A DNA stretch of 64,000 bases. It comes from Oscillibacter sp. Its GTDB lineage: Bacteria > Bacillota > Clostridia > Oscillospirales > Oscillospiraceae. Positions 1 to 6,790 of this stretch are shown piece by piece (the first letter of the stretch is position 1; the number at the start of each line of letters is the position of its first letter). A program made the translations under genes and the position numbers. The notes under the pieces were generated by a model that was given only the letters and a program-made list of their open reading frames with translations, searched no databases and had not been told where the DNA came from. The stretch is taken from contig DPPB01000012.1 of NCBI GenBank assembly GCA_003539495.1, positions 62,001-126,000 on the forward strand, given 5' to 3'.

Positions 1-621
1 TCGGATGCAAAGGAGCTGCTGAGCAACATGAACATGAATCTGAGTGTGCAGGTGCAGCCCAAGAGCTCGGATACAGTGGAAAAGGGATTGGTTATCAGCA
101 CCTCTCCCGAGGCCGGCAGCCAGATCAAAAAGGGCAATACCGTGATCCTGTATATCAGCACCGGACGGGAAATCAAGCCCGTGACCGTCATCAACTTTGT
201 GGGTATGACGGAGGAAAAGGCTATGACCGAGGCCGAGAAGCTGGGCCTGGTGGTGGGCGCCAGCTCCAGCGAATACAGCGATGAGCCTGCAGGCACGGTC
301 ATCCGCCAGAGTATTTCTGTGAGTACTGAGGCTAAGACCGGCGATAACATCTACTTCACCGTCAGCAAGGGCCCGGAGAATAAAGAGATCGATGTGCCCA
401 ATGTGGTGGGCGCCAGCGAGAATGCTGCACGGAAGCTGCTGGAGAGCTATGGCTTCCAGGTTGAGGTGCAGTGGGAGAATGGCGAAAAGGTGGATAACGC
501 CGTGGTGAAGAGCTATTCGCCCAATGGCTCTGCGGAAAGCGGAAGCACCGTCACTATCGTCCTGGGTACTGCATCCCAAGGCCCCGGCACATCTGACCAC
601 ACAGATGACATGGGTAACTGA
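1..621 (+). CDS. prkC: Ser/Thr protein kinase with PASTA repeats, C-terminal part
   Basis: The frame is open from the first base, so the gene begins outside the window and only 206 C-terminal residues are visible. They hold one partial and two complete PASTA repeats, each ending in a Gly-Ser/Thr-X-Val-rich strand (for example the stretches around residues 50-57 and 110-120), followed by a polar tail. This is the extracellular part of a PrkC/PknB-type membrane kinase, which binds muropeptides or lipid II and signals growth or germination. The kinase and membrane domains are not in view, so the assignment rests on the PASTA array and on the next gene being rsgA, the common Firmicutes order prkC-rsgA-spoVM. 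The stop overlaps the rsgA start by one base (TGATG), which implies translational coupling. Confidence 0.88.
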   Translation, partial: SDAKELLSNMNMNLSVQVQPKSSDTVEKGLVISTSPEAGSQIKKGNTVILYISTGREIKPVTVINFVGMTEEKAMTEAEKLGLVVGASSSEYSDEPAGTVIRQSISVSTEAKTGDNIYFTVSKGPENKEIDVPNVVGASENAARKLLESYGFQVEVQWENGEKVDNAVVKSYSPNGSAESGSTVTIVLGTASQGPGTSDHTDDMGN

Positions 622-1499
622 TGAGAGGACGTATAGAGAAGGCACTCAGCGGGTTCTACTATGTGAACGTGGGACAGCAGGTGCTGCAGTGCCGCGCCAG
701 AGGAAAATTCCGCAGGGAAGGCACCAGCCCCCTGGTGGGGGATTGGGTGCAGGTGCGGGAATTGGGCGGCGGCGAGGGCTTTGTGGAGGAGATCGAGCCG
801 CGTACCAACTGCTTTGCCCGGCCGTCGGCGGCCAACATTGACCAGCTGGTCATCATCGCCTCAGCCGCTATCCCGGTGACGGACCCCTACCTCATAGACC
901 GCATTGCCGCCATCGCTGCGCTGAAGGGATGCGGCGTGCTGGTGTGCCTGAACAAAACAGACCTGGATCCGGCAGACGAGCTGTTCGCCATCTATAGCCA
1001 ATCGGCAATCCCTGCGCTGCGAGTCAGTGCAGAGACGGGGGAGGGAATGGATGCGCTGCGAGAGCAGATTCGCGGCAAGCTCAGCGTGTTCACGGGAAAT
1101 TCCGGTGTGGGAAAGTCCAGCATTTTGAACTGCCTGTGCCCGGGACTCTCCCTGCAGGTGGGCGAGGTCAGCCAGGCCCTGGGCCGCGGACGGCACACCA
1201 CCCGCCATGTAGAGATGTTCTCGGTGGAGGAGAACACCTGGGTCATCGACACACCGGGCTTTTCCTCCTTTGACACGGAGGAGCTGAGCCTGGAGCTGCA
1301 GGCACACCTGCCGGAGACTTTTCCGGAGTTTCTGCCGTATCTGGGGCAATGCCGCTTTGTGGGGTGCAGGCATATCAAGGAAAAGGGCTGCGCCGTGCTG
1401 CAGGCTGTGCGGGACGGCGACATCCCTAAGGAGCGCCACAGGAGCTACGTGCGGCTGTGGGAGGAGGTCAAGGACCTTAAGCCATGGGATAAAAAATAA
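621..1499 (+). CDS. rsgA: Ribosome small-subunit-dependent GTPase RsgA
   Basis: 292 aa, the usual length. RsgA is a circularly permuted GTPase that helps late 30S subunit maturation. The permuted order of motifs is visible: an N-terminal OB-fold, then G4 (NKTD, residues 111-114), then G1 (GNSGVGKSS, 159-167), then the G3 motif DTPGF, and a C-terminal zinc-binding stretch with Cys-X4-Cys-X-His-X5-Cys. The start overlaps the kinase stop by one base. An intrinsic terminator follows directly, so the kinase and rsgA end one transcript. Assignment is secure. Confidence 0.97.
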   Translation: MRGRIEKALSGFYYVNVGQQVLQCRARGKFRREGTSPLVGDWVQVRELGGGEGFVEEIEPRTNCFARPSAANIDQLVIIASAAIPVTDPYLIDRIAAIAALKGCGVLVCLNKTDLDPADELFAIYSQSAIPALRVSAETGEGMDALREQIRGKLSVFTGNSGVGKSSILNCLCPGLSLQVGEVSQALGRGRHTTRHVEMFSVEENTWVIDTPGFSSFDTEELSLELQAHLPETFPEFLPYLGQCRFVGCRHIKEKGCAVLQAVRDGDIPKERHRSYVRLWEEVKDLKPWDKK

Positions 1500-1503
1500 A
1501 AAA

Positions 1504-1543
1504 ATGCTGCTGCTTCCATCTTTGGAAGCGGCGGCATTTTTTT
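1504..1543 (+). terminator. Intrinsic terminator after rsgA
   Basis: Near-perfect 15-bp stem (1504-1518 with 1523-1537) with a 4-base loop, followed by a run of T residues. It separates the kinase-rsgA unit from the small sporulation genes downstream. Confidence 0.85.
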
Positions 1544-1595
1544 CGGGCACCTATGGCAGCCGGATTGCGTATACTGCCAATAGAGGAGGGTTATT

Positions 1596-1748
1596 ATGAG
1601 ACGGTGGAATTGCGGGCGCGGCATCGGGATCTGCGCGCTGGCATTGGGCTTGGGAATCCTTGTCGCCGCCATATTCCCGGTGGGCTGCCTGATGTTTATT
1701 GTGGCGTTTCTGCTCATTGCCTGCGGCATATGCTGTATGCGGCAATGA
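1596..1748 (+). CDS. Small hydrophobic protein, 50 aa, unknown
   Basis: A 51-codon frame with ATG start, preceded at a good distance by the ribosome-binding site GAGGAGG (1583-1589). The peptide begins with a short basic, Cys-containing head (MRRWNCGRG) and continues as one or two closely spaced hydrophobic segments of about 17 residues each, ending CCMRQ. It is rich in Gly, Ile, Cys and Leu, so a membrane peptide is likely. It sits between rsgA and spoVM, and its stop lies only 14 bases before the spoVM start, within the spoVM ribosome-binding region, which suggests co-expression during sporulation. I do not recognise a family. The strong ribosome-binding site and the position support that it is real. 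Confidence 0.6.
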   Translation: MRRWNCGRGIGICALALGLGILVAAIFPVGCLMFIVAFLLIACGICCMRQ

Positions 1749-1762
1749 AAGGAGGGAGAGAA

Positions 1763-1837
1763 TTGAAGATCATCGTTTGGAAGGCTCCGGCTTTTTTGCG
1801 CGGGATTTTAAAATGCATATTCTGCTCAAAGGAATAG
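1763..1837 (+). CDS. spoVM: Stage V sporulation protein M (SpoVM), TTG start
   Basis: 24 residues, translated from a TTG codon behind a strong site AAAGGAGGG (1748-1756). The peptide aligns without gaps to the N-terminal 24 residues of Bacillus SpoVM: Lys2, Lys7, Pro9, Phe11, Leu12, Gly14 and Ile15 are kept, with a basic residue at 17. SpoVM is an amphipathic helix that recognises the convex outer forespore membrane and anchors SpoIVA, the base layer of the spore coat. Position also fits, because spoVM lies downstream of the prkC-rsgA unit in Bacillus. Next door is sipL, whose product binds SpoIVA. The TTG start and short length make it easy to miss. Confidence 0.88.
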   Translation: MKIIVWKAPAFLRGILKCIFCSKE

Positions 1838-1860
1838 GAGAAGGCTCCCTCTCATACAAT
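1833..1860 (+). promoter_or_regulatory. Candidate sigma-E promoter for sipL
   Basis: The -10 element CATACAAT (1853-1860) matches the sigma-E consensus CATACAnT exactly. A partial -35 with the core ATA (1834-1836) lies 14 bp upstream. Transcription would start near 1867, about 25 bases before the preferred sipL start. sipL is under sigma-E in Clostridioides difficile, which fits. Confidence 0.5.
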
Positions 1861-1892
1861 GAGGCAGGATACAATATGAGAGGGTGATAGAA

Positions 1893-3383
1893 GTGGACAC
1901 AGAACTGGAATTTGAGCAGATCCTATGCTATGATTTGCTGACAAAGGCGGCTACGACCCACGAGGAGACTACGGAAACAAATCTGCCGGACTACTGCGCC
2001 ACGGCTTCCAGGATTCTTGATGCCAGCGGGCTGCTGCTGGTGCGGGAAAAGCAGCCGGCAGAGGGAATGATACGGGGCGAGGTGCGAGTGAGCATACTGT
2101 ACCTCTCCGAGGAGACGGAGGGCCTGCAAAGCGTCACGGTGATGGTGCCTTTTTCCTGCGAACTCAGCGACCCCAAGCTGCGGGAGTGCCAGATGCTGCA
2201 GGTACATAGCAGGCTACTTCTGTGCGAGGCAAAGCTCATCACAGGGCGAAAACTGTATCTGCGAGTGATCCCGGAGCTGACGGTGCTGGGCTTTGGCAGA
2301 AAGACCATGCGCCTGTGCTGCGGGGCAGAGGGAAAAGGTCTGCAGCTCCGACAGAAAAAGCAGCAGCTTTCGCTGCTGAGTATGGTGGAGGAGCGATCCT
2401 GCACCACGGCGCAGGAATTTGACATCGGACCCAACGGCGCGGAGGAGATCCTGCTGAACCAGGTGCTGCCCCGGGTCACCAGCAGCCAGCAGATCGGCAG
2501 CAAGCTGGTCATTAAGGGCGAAATTGACATCTCTGCTCTGATTCGGACGTCAGACCGCAAGCTCCATGGAATCGTGCAGACGGTGCCGTTCTCCCAGATT
2601 TTAGATGGTATCACAGTGCCTGACGAGAGTACCATCCAGGTGGAGGCCGCGCCGATGGAGTGGGATCTGCGGCTATTACGCGGGGAGGGCGGCTGCCGCA
2701 TGGGCCTTACAGCCCGGATCACGCTGCAGGTGTTTGCCTATCGGAGACAGGAGGTCTGTTATATTACAGACCTTTACAGTACCTGCTGTACAATGAAAAC
2801 TCAGGTGGAAGCGGTATCGGTCACCCAGCGTGGCAGGCCTGTATGCGTCCGGGAATGGGCGGAGGAACTGTTGGAATCCGGCCGAGGCTCCCTGTTTGCC
2901 TACGTCACCTCCTTCGATTGCGGCAGCGCCATTACACGCTGCGATAGCGGGCGGGCGGAGCTCTCCACCACGGTGCGGATGAAGATCCTATATCAAGACG
3001 AGAACGAAGCGCCTGTCACTGCAGAGCGCAGCCGAGAAATCAGAGCCGGTATAGAGGGCTGCCCGGATACCGTTTGGCTTGGCAGCGGGCTGCCGGAGCT
3101 GCGGAGCAATGCCGGGAGGTGCCAGGTGCGTATACCGGTTTGCTTTTACGGATGTACAGGGGAAACTACGGAGCTGCAAACCGTATGCGCTGTGGAGGAG
3201 GTCACAGAGGAAGAACCGCAGCCTCGGCCATCCATTGTGCTGCGCAGGCCCCGGCCAGGGGAGTGCCTGTGGAACATCGCCAAGGAGCACAGCAGCAGCG
3301 AGGAGGCCATCCGTCAGTGCAACCATTTGGAGGATGACACGCTGCCGGAGGGGATGCTGCTCATTCCGGTACTGAAGGCATAA
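1893..3383 (+). CDS. sipL: SipL-like spore coat morphogenetic protein (SPOCS/DUF3794 + LysM)
   Basis: About 496 aa. The body consists of SPOCS (DUF3794) modules, seen as repeated beta-rich stretches including the segments near residues 40-120 and 180-260. The C-terminus is a LysM module (about residues 448-493, with GECLWNIAKEHS and a closing LLIPV). This architecture and length match SipL of C. difficile, which binds SpoIVA through its LysM domain and recruits coat layers to the forespore, the role of SpoVID in Bacillus. The GTG at 1884 would lie inside the ribosome-binding sequence AGAGGG. The GTG at 1893 has a proper 8-base spacing and is preferred. The gene follows spoVM directly, so two coat-basement genes are side by side and their partner spoIVA is at 43.7 kb. 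Confidence 0.85.
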   Translation: MDTELEFEQILCYDLLTKAATTHEETTETNLPDYCATASRILDASGLLLVREKQPAEGMIRGEVRVSILYLSEETEGLQSVTVMVPFSCELSDPKLRECQMLQVHSRLLLCEAKLITGRKLYLRVIPELTVLGFGRKTMRLCCGAEGKGLQLRQKKQQLSLLSMVEERSCTTAQEFDIGPNGAEEILLNQVLPRVTSSQQIGSKLVIKGEIDISALIRTSDRKLHGIVQTVPFSQILDGITVPDESTIQVEAAPMEWDLRLLRGEGGCRMGLTARITLQVFAYRRQEVCYITDLYSTCCTMKTQVEAVSVTQRGRPVCVREWAEELLESGRGSLFAYVTSFDCGSAITRCDSGRAELSTTVRMKILYQDENEAPVTAERSREIRAGIEGCPDTVWLGSGLPELRSNAGRCQVRIPVCFYGCTGETTELQTVCAVEEVTEEEPQPRPSIVLRRPRPGECLWNIAKEHSSSEEAIRQCNHLEDDTLPEGMLLIPVLKA

Positions 3384-3389
3384 AAAACC

Positions 3390-3413
3390 CCGCCCGACGA
3401 AATCGTCGGGCGG
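3390..3413. terminator. Hairpin after sipL
   Basis: Perfect 11-bp stem (3390-3400 with 3403-3413) with a 2-base loop. The T run lies on the minus-strand side (A run at 3382-3387), so as a terminator it works better for minus-strand transcripts. For sipL it is a stable 3' hairpin without a T tract. Confidence 0.6.
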
Positions 3414-3601
3414 AGAATTGTCCAAAAACTAGTTTTTGGACAAAAGGATCGCAGTCTGCTGCGCGCATAATTCCGGCGTGAAACGCCGGAATTCCACACT
3501 GGCAGCCTGAGCGGTATTTTCTCTCACGCACAGGTCGCGAGAGAAAATGATTTCATTTTTTTGCGTCTGCGAACGCGAACTTTGCGAGACTTTTGGAAGC
3601 C
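3414..3601. repeat. Intergenic hairpin cluster
   Basis: About 190 non-coding bases between convergent sipL and the transporter. They contain a perfect 20-bp palindrome centred on CTAG (3420-3439), a hairpin with arms ATTCCGGCG/CGCCGGAAT (3470-3492), and a hairpin with arms ATTTTCTCTC/GAGAGAAAAT around 3517-3549. The last part (about 3560-3592) has several GCGAA/TTTGCG motifs. Short frames that cross it are disrupted by the palindromes and look spurious. It resembles a palindromic interspersed repeat unit rather than a gene. Confidence 0.6.
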
Positions 3602-3637
3602 AAACCCCGCCCGAAGCAAAAGCGTCGGGCGGGGTTT
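3602..3637. terminator. Terminator of the amino-acid transporter operon
   Basis: Perfect 13-bp G+C-rich stem (3602-3614 with 3625-3637) flanked by AAA and TTT, 11 bases from the ATPase stop codon on the minus strand. Its stem sequence CCCCGCCCGA is the same as that of the hairpin at 3390-3413. Confidence 0.8.
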
Positions 3638-3648
3638 ACTGCTTACTG

Positions 3649-4419
3649 TTAGTGCTGAGCAAAGCGGGAGAGAAACTGCCGGGTGCGCTCCTCCTTGGGG
3701 TTGGAGATGACATCCTTGGGGTTGCCCTGCTCCACAATGACGCCGCCATCCATGAAGATAACGCGGTCGGCCACATCCCGGGCGAAGCTCATCTCGTGGG
3801 TAACGATGACCATGGTCATGTGCTCCTCAGCCAGCTGGCGGATGACCTTGAGAATCTCACCCGTGAGCTCCGGGTCCAGAGCGGAGGTAGGCTCATCGAA
3901 AAACAGGATCTCCGGCTCCATAGCCAGAGCACGGGCAATGGCCACCCGCTGCTGCTGGCCGCCGGAGAGCTGACAGGGATAGGCGTCCGCCTTGTCCGCA
4001 AGACCCATTTTCTCCAGCAGGGCCATGGCCTTTTTCTCTGCCTCCTCCTTGCTGCGGCCCAGGACCTGGATGGGCGCATCCGTGAGATTCTTCAGTACCG
4101 AGAAGTGGGGAAAAAGGTTAAAATTTTGAAACACCAGACCGAAGCGGCTGCGGATTTTTTTCAGCTGCTGCTTATCGGCGTATACGGCCACGCCCTGCTC
4201 ATTGGTTTTGGCGGCATAGTCGCCGGAATAAAGCAGATCGCCGCTGTCCATCTCCGTGAGCAACGTGGCGCAGCGCAGGAGGGTGGACTTTCCGCTGCCG
4301 GAGGGGCCGATGATGGCCACCACCTCGCCCTGGGCCACAGTGAGGCTGATGTCCTTGAGAACATGGAGCTGGGAGTCGTTGAAGCTCTTTTTTACATTTT
4401 TGATTTCCAATACGTTCAT
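3649..4419 (-). CDS. Polar amino-acid ABC transporter, ATP-binding protein
   Basis: 256 aa. Energises uptake of a polar amino acid or an analogue such as cystine or glutamine. Walker A GPSGSGKS (residues 38-45), Q-loop FQNFNLFPH (about 97-105), ABC signature LSGGQQQR (151-158) and Walker B ILFFDEP (171-177) are all present, and the sequence is typical of the GlnQ/HisP group. An extra segment of about 25 residues (65-90) between Walker A and the Q-loop is longer than in the shortest members. It is the last gene of a minus-strand operon: binding protein, permease, ATPase. The substrate cannot be read from sequence. Confidence 0.94.
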   Translation of the reverse strand: MNVLEIKNVKKSFNDSQLHVLKDISLTVAQGEVVAIIGPSGSGKSTLLRCATLLTEMDSGDLLYSGDYAAKTNEQGVAVYADKQQLKKIRSRFGLVFQNFNLFPHFSVLKNLTDAPIQVLGRSKEEAEKKAMALLEKMGLADKADAYPCQLSGGQQQRVAIARALAMEPEILFFDEPTSALDPELTGEILKVIRQLAEEHMTMVIVTHEMSFARDVADRVIFMDGGVIVEQGNPKDVISNPKEERTRQFLSRFAQH

Positions 4420-4433
4420 TTCTCGCAGCCCCC

Positions 4434-5084
4434 TTATTGATAATAATCCATCCGCTTTTCGATGCGGCCCATGACCACATCCACGATGCCGTTGAATACG
4501 AAGTAGAAAATACCCGCAATGAGGAAGGGCATGAAGCTGGTCTGGGAATTGGCGATCTGTTTACCGATAGTGAACAGCTCCTCGTAGGACACGCAGAAGG
4601 CGATGGAGGTGTCCTTCACCAGGGTGACCACCTCATTGGTGATGCTGGGCATAATGCGCTTGACCACCTGGGGCAGAATGATGCGCAGGAAGGTCTGGAG
4701 CTTGGTATAGCCCAGGACGCCGGCGGCCTCATATTGACCCACGGGCATGGAATCAATGCCGCCGCGGTAGATTTCCGCGAAGTAGGCGGCATAGTTGATG
4801 GCAAAGGCGATGACCACGGGAATGAGTTTATTCCGGGCTACGCCCAGGTCCGGAAACAGATAGTGCGGGCCATAGGTAACCGCCAAAAGCTGCAGCATCA
4901 GGGGAGTGCCGCGCAGAACGGAGATGATAAAGCGCATCACAGAGGACACGACCTTATTCTTGCTCATGCGCAGCAGGGCAAACAGCATGCCAAGGGGCAG
5001 GGAAAACAGCAGGGTCAGGAAGAAAATGGCGCAGGTATTGCCCAGGCCCTCGCTCATTTTCAGGATCATGGTGGATAATGTCAT
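4434..5084 (-). CDS. Polar amino-acid ABC transporter, permease
   Basis: 216 aa with about five membrane segments and the His/Glu/Gln-type permease loop around residues 120-150 (YRGGIDSMPVGQYEAAGVLG, the EAA motif that contacts the ATPase). A ribosome-binding site GAGGAGA lies 6 bases before the ATG. It is 14 bases upstream of the ATPase gene and 98 bases downstream of the binding-protein gene. A single permease gene suggests a homodimeric pore. The 5085-5182 spacer contains a G+C-rich hairpin (about 5118-5151, arms GGAAGCCCC/GGGGCTTCC) that could lower expression of the membrane components relative to the binding protein. Confidence 0.94.
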   Translation of the reverse strand: MTLSTMILKMSEGLGNTCAIFFLTLLFSLPLGMLFALLRMSKNKVVSSVMRFIISVLRGTPLMLQLLAVTYGPHYLFPDLGVARNKLIPVVIAFAINYAAYFAEIYRGGIDSMPVGQYEAAGVLGYTKLQTFLRIILPQVVKRIMPSITNEVVTLVKDTSIAFCVSYEELFTIGKQIANSQTSFMPFLIAGIFYFVFNGIVDVVMGRIEKRMDYYQ

Positions 5085-5182
5085 AGTCTCTCCTCAACTC
5101 TATAGTAGGCACACGAGCCCGGAAGCCCCGCAGGGAGGGGCTTCCGGGAGGTGCGTTGGTAACATTTAATACTGCGAATGGC

Positions 5183-5995
5183 TTAGTTCAGGAACAGGAG
5201 GTTATTGACGATGTCAGGATACTTCTCAGCGATCTTGGCATAGGTGCCGTTATCCACCAGGGTCTTGACGGCGCCCTCGATGGAGGCGCACAGCTCTTTG
5301 TCATCGGCGCGGAAGGCGATGCCGTACTGCTCGGCGCCCAGCTCCTCGGAGAGAATGGTGAAGCCGGCGTTCTTATCGGCATAGGCGGTAGCAACAGGCT
5401 TATCTACGATGACAGCATCCACGGCGCCGCCGCTCAGCTCAGTGAAGCACTTGAGGAAGCTGTCGCTGCGGACCAGGGACTTGAAGGTGGCGGTCAGGGA
5501 TTCCAGATCGCCGTCCTCGCTGAGCAGGCTGTCACCGGAGGTGCCCAGCTGCACGGCTACGACCTTACCGGCCAGATCAGCAGAGGACTTGATGTCGCTG
5601 CCTTCCTTGACCATGATGACCTGGGTGTTATCATAGTAGGGGGCGGAGAGAGTGTAGCCGGCTTCCTTCATGCTGTCGAGGATGGTCATGCCGGACCAAA
5701 TGCAATCACACTCTTTAGCATCCAGCTGCGTCAGCTTCTGCTCCCAGTTGACGGGGAAGACCTTCATCTCCCAGCCCAGCTGATCGCAGGCCGCCTGGGC
5801 AATCTCAATGTCAAAGCCGGTGTAGCTGCCGTCATCGCCCAGGTAGCTGAAGGGAGGATACTCGGCATCGATGCCGACCGTAAAGACCTTCTTGCTGTCG
5901 GCGTTGTCATCGACCTTCTTGCCGCAGCCGGCCAGCAGGGAAACGGTCATCAGCACTGCCAGCAGCAGGCACAGGGTTTTCTTCAAATTCTTCAT
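5183..5995 (-). CDS. Amino-acid ABC transporter substrate-binding lipoprotein
   Basis: 270 aa from the ATG at 5995, preceded by AAGGAGC. A longer in-frame start at 6031 lies upstream of that site and is rejected. The N-terminus is a lipoprotein signal peptide: MKNLKK, a hydrophobic core, then the lipobox LLAGC with Cys at about residue 24. The mature part is a type II periplasmic-binding fold of the family 3 solute-binding proteins, with the characteristic stretch GIDAEYPPFSY near residue 45 and GFDIEIAQA near 65. First gene of the operon. Ligand unknown. Confidence 0.93.
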   Translation of the reverse strand: MKNLKKTLCLLLAVLMTVSLLAGCGKKVDDNADSKKVFTVGIDAEYPPFSYLGDDGSYTGFDIEIAQAACDQLGWEMKVFPVNWEQKLTQLDAKECDCIWSGMTILDSMKEAGYTLSAPYYDNTQVIMVKEGSDIKSSADLAGKVVAVQLGTSGDSLLSEDGDLESLTATFKSLVRSDSFLKCFTELSGGAVDAVIVDKPVATAYADKNAGFTILSEELGAEQYGIAFRADDKELCASIEGAVKTLVDNGTYAKIAEKYPDIVNNLLFLN

Positions 5996-6055
5996 ATCTG
6001 TTTGCTCCTTTTTCCGGCCGGTTATTTGCATCGGCCAATTTCTTATTGCACTATC

Positions 6056-6084
6056 ATACTACCACTTTAGCGCGATAATGTAAA
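6056..6084 (-). promoter_or_regulatory. Promoter of the amino-acid transporter operon
   Basis: On the minus strand: TTTACA (6079-6084), 17-bp spacer, TAGTAT (6056-6061). Transcription would begin near 6049, about 54 bases before the binding-protein ATG. Confidence 0.6.
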
Positions 6085-6259
6085 GAAGTAAAAATTACAA
6101 ATACTGCACAAATTTGGAGAGCCGTATTGTTGGATATATACAAATTGGACGAAGGATTGGGAAAATATGCAGCAAACGGAGGGGAGAAGCAACCTGTGAA
6201 ATAGGCGTAAATGGGCGGCACAGAAGTGAAACGGCGAAGCAAAGGATGGAGGAGCGGTA
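6085..6259. other. Intergenic space, nothing recognised
   Basis: About 175 bases between the transporter promoter and the rnpB terminator. A+T-rich in the first half. No frame with a ribosome-binding site and no clear structure were seen. Confidence 0.5.
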
Positions 6260-6301
6260 GAAAAAGAAAGGCCGCCGCCTGCGTTTTGCGCAGACGACGG
6301 C
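6260..6301 (-). terminator. Terminator of rnpB
   Basis: 13-bp stem (6271-6283 with 6289-6301) with two mismatches and a run of T residues on the minus strand (A-rich 6260-6269), directly after the 3' end of the RNase P RNA. Confidence 0.8.
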
Positions 6302-6307
6302 ATATAT

Positions 6308-6662
6308 GAGCAGATCTGTAAGCCGGGTTCTGTTATCATACGGTCATCTATCTAGGCGTACCGTTGCCGGCACGCTCCAGCCACCTCGGGAGCAGCCGGG
6401 CCAGCCTATTGCTCCCATACCGGTGTTGCTCCGGATAGAGTTTACAGCGGCGGACGCTTTCACACGCCGTCGGGTGAGCTCTTACCTCGCCTTTCCACCC
6501 TTACCGGCTGCACCACAATCGCCGCAGCCGGCGGTATATCTCTGTTGCACTTTTCCTGAAGTCGCCTTCGGCGGGCGTTACCCGTTATCCTTGCCCTGCG
6601 GAGCCCGGACTTTCCTCATGGACAGGCTTTCGCCTTTATCCCCGCGACCGTCTGATCTGCTC
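6308..6662 (-). ncRNA. rnpB: RNase P RNA, bacterial type A
   Basis: About 355 nt. The ends pair as helix P1 (GAGCAGATC at the 5' end with GATCTGCTC at the 3' end). Signature blocks are present on the minus strand: GAGGAAAGTCCGGGCTCC near the 5' end (CR-I) and ACAGAACCCGGCTTACAG near the 3' end (CR-V). It is the catalytic RNA of RNase P, which removes 5' leaders from tRNA precursors. Frames read through this stretch are spurious. Confidence 0.95.
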
Positions 6663-6669
6663 ATATGTT

Positions 6670-6698
6670 ATAATAAAGGAATGAAGCCGGAAAGTCAA
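6670..6698 (-). promoter_or_regulatory. Promoter of rnpB
   Basis: Minus strand: TTGACT (6693-6698), 17-bp spacer, TATTAT (6670-6675), placing the start at about 6662-6663, the predicted 5' end of the RNA. Confidence 0.8.
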
Positions 6699-6723
6699 CT
6701 GCGCTTTTCTGCGGAAAAAGGAA

Positions 6724-6752
6724 TTGAACTGCATTATAAAATGGGATATAAT
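6724..6752 (+). promoter_or_regulatory. Promoter of murD
   Basis: TTGAAC (6724-6729), 17-bp spacer, perfect TATAAT (6747-6752), 38 bases before the murD start. It diverges from the rnpB promoter 25 bp away. Confidence 0.8.
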
Positions 6753-6790
6753 AAATAGATAGAAAATCGGCGTCTATGGAGGCACTAAAT

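Noticed and set aside
3547..4440. 297-aa plus-strand frame opposite the transporter ATPase
   Set aside because: Antisense shadow starting in the hairpin cluster.
6306..6758. 150-aa plus-strand frame
   Set aside because: Lies over rnpB and the murD promoter; no ribosome-binding site.
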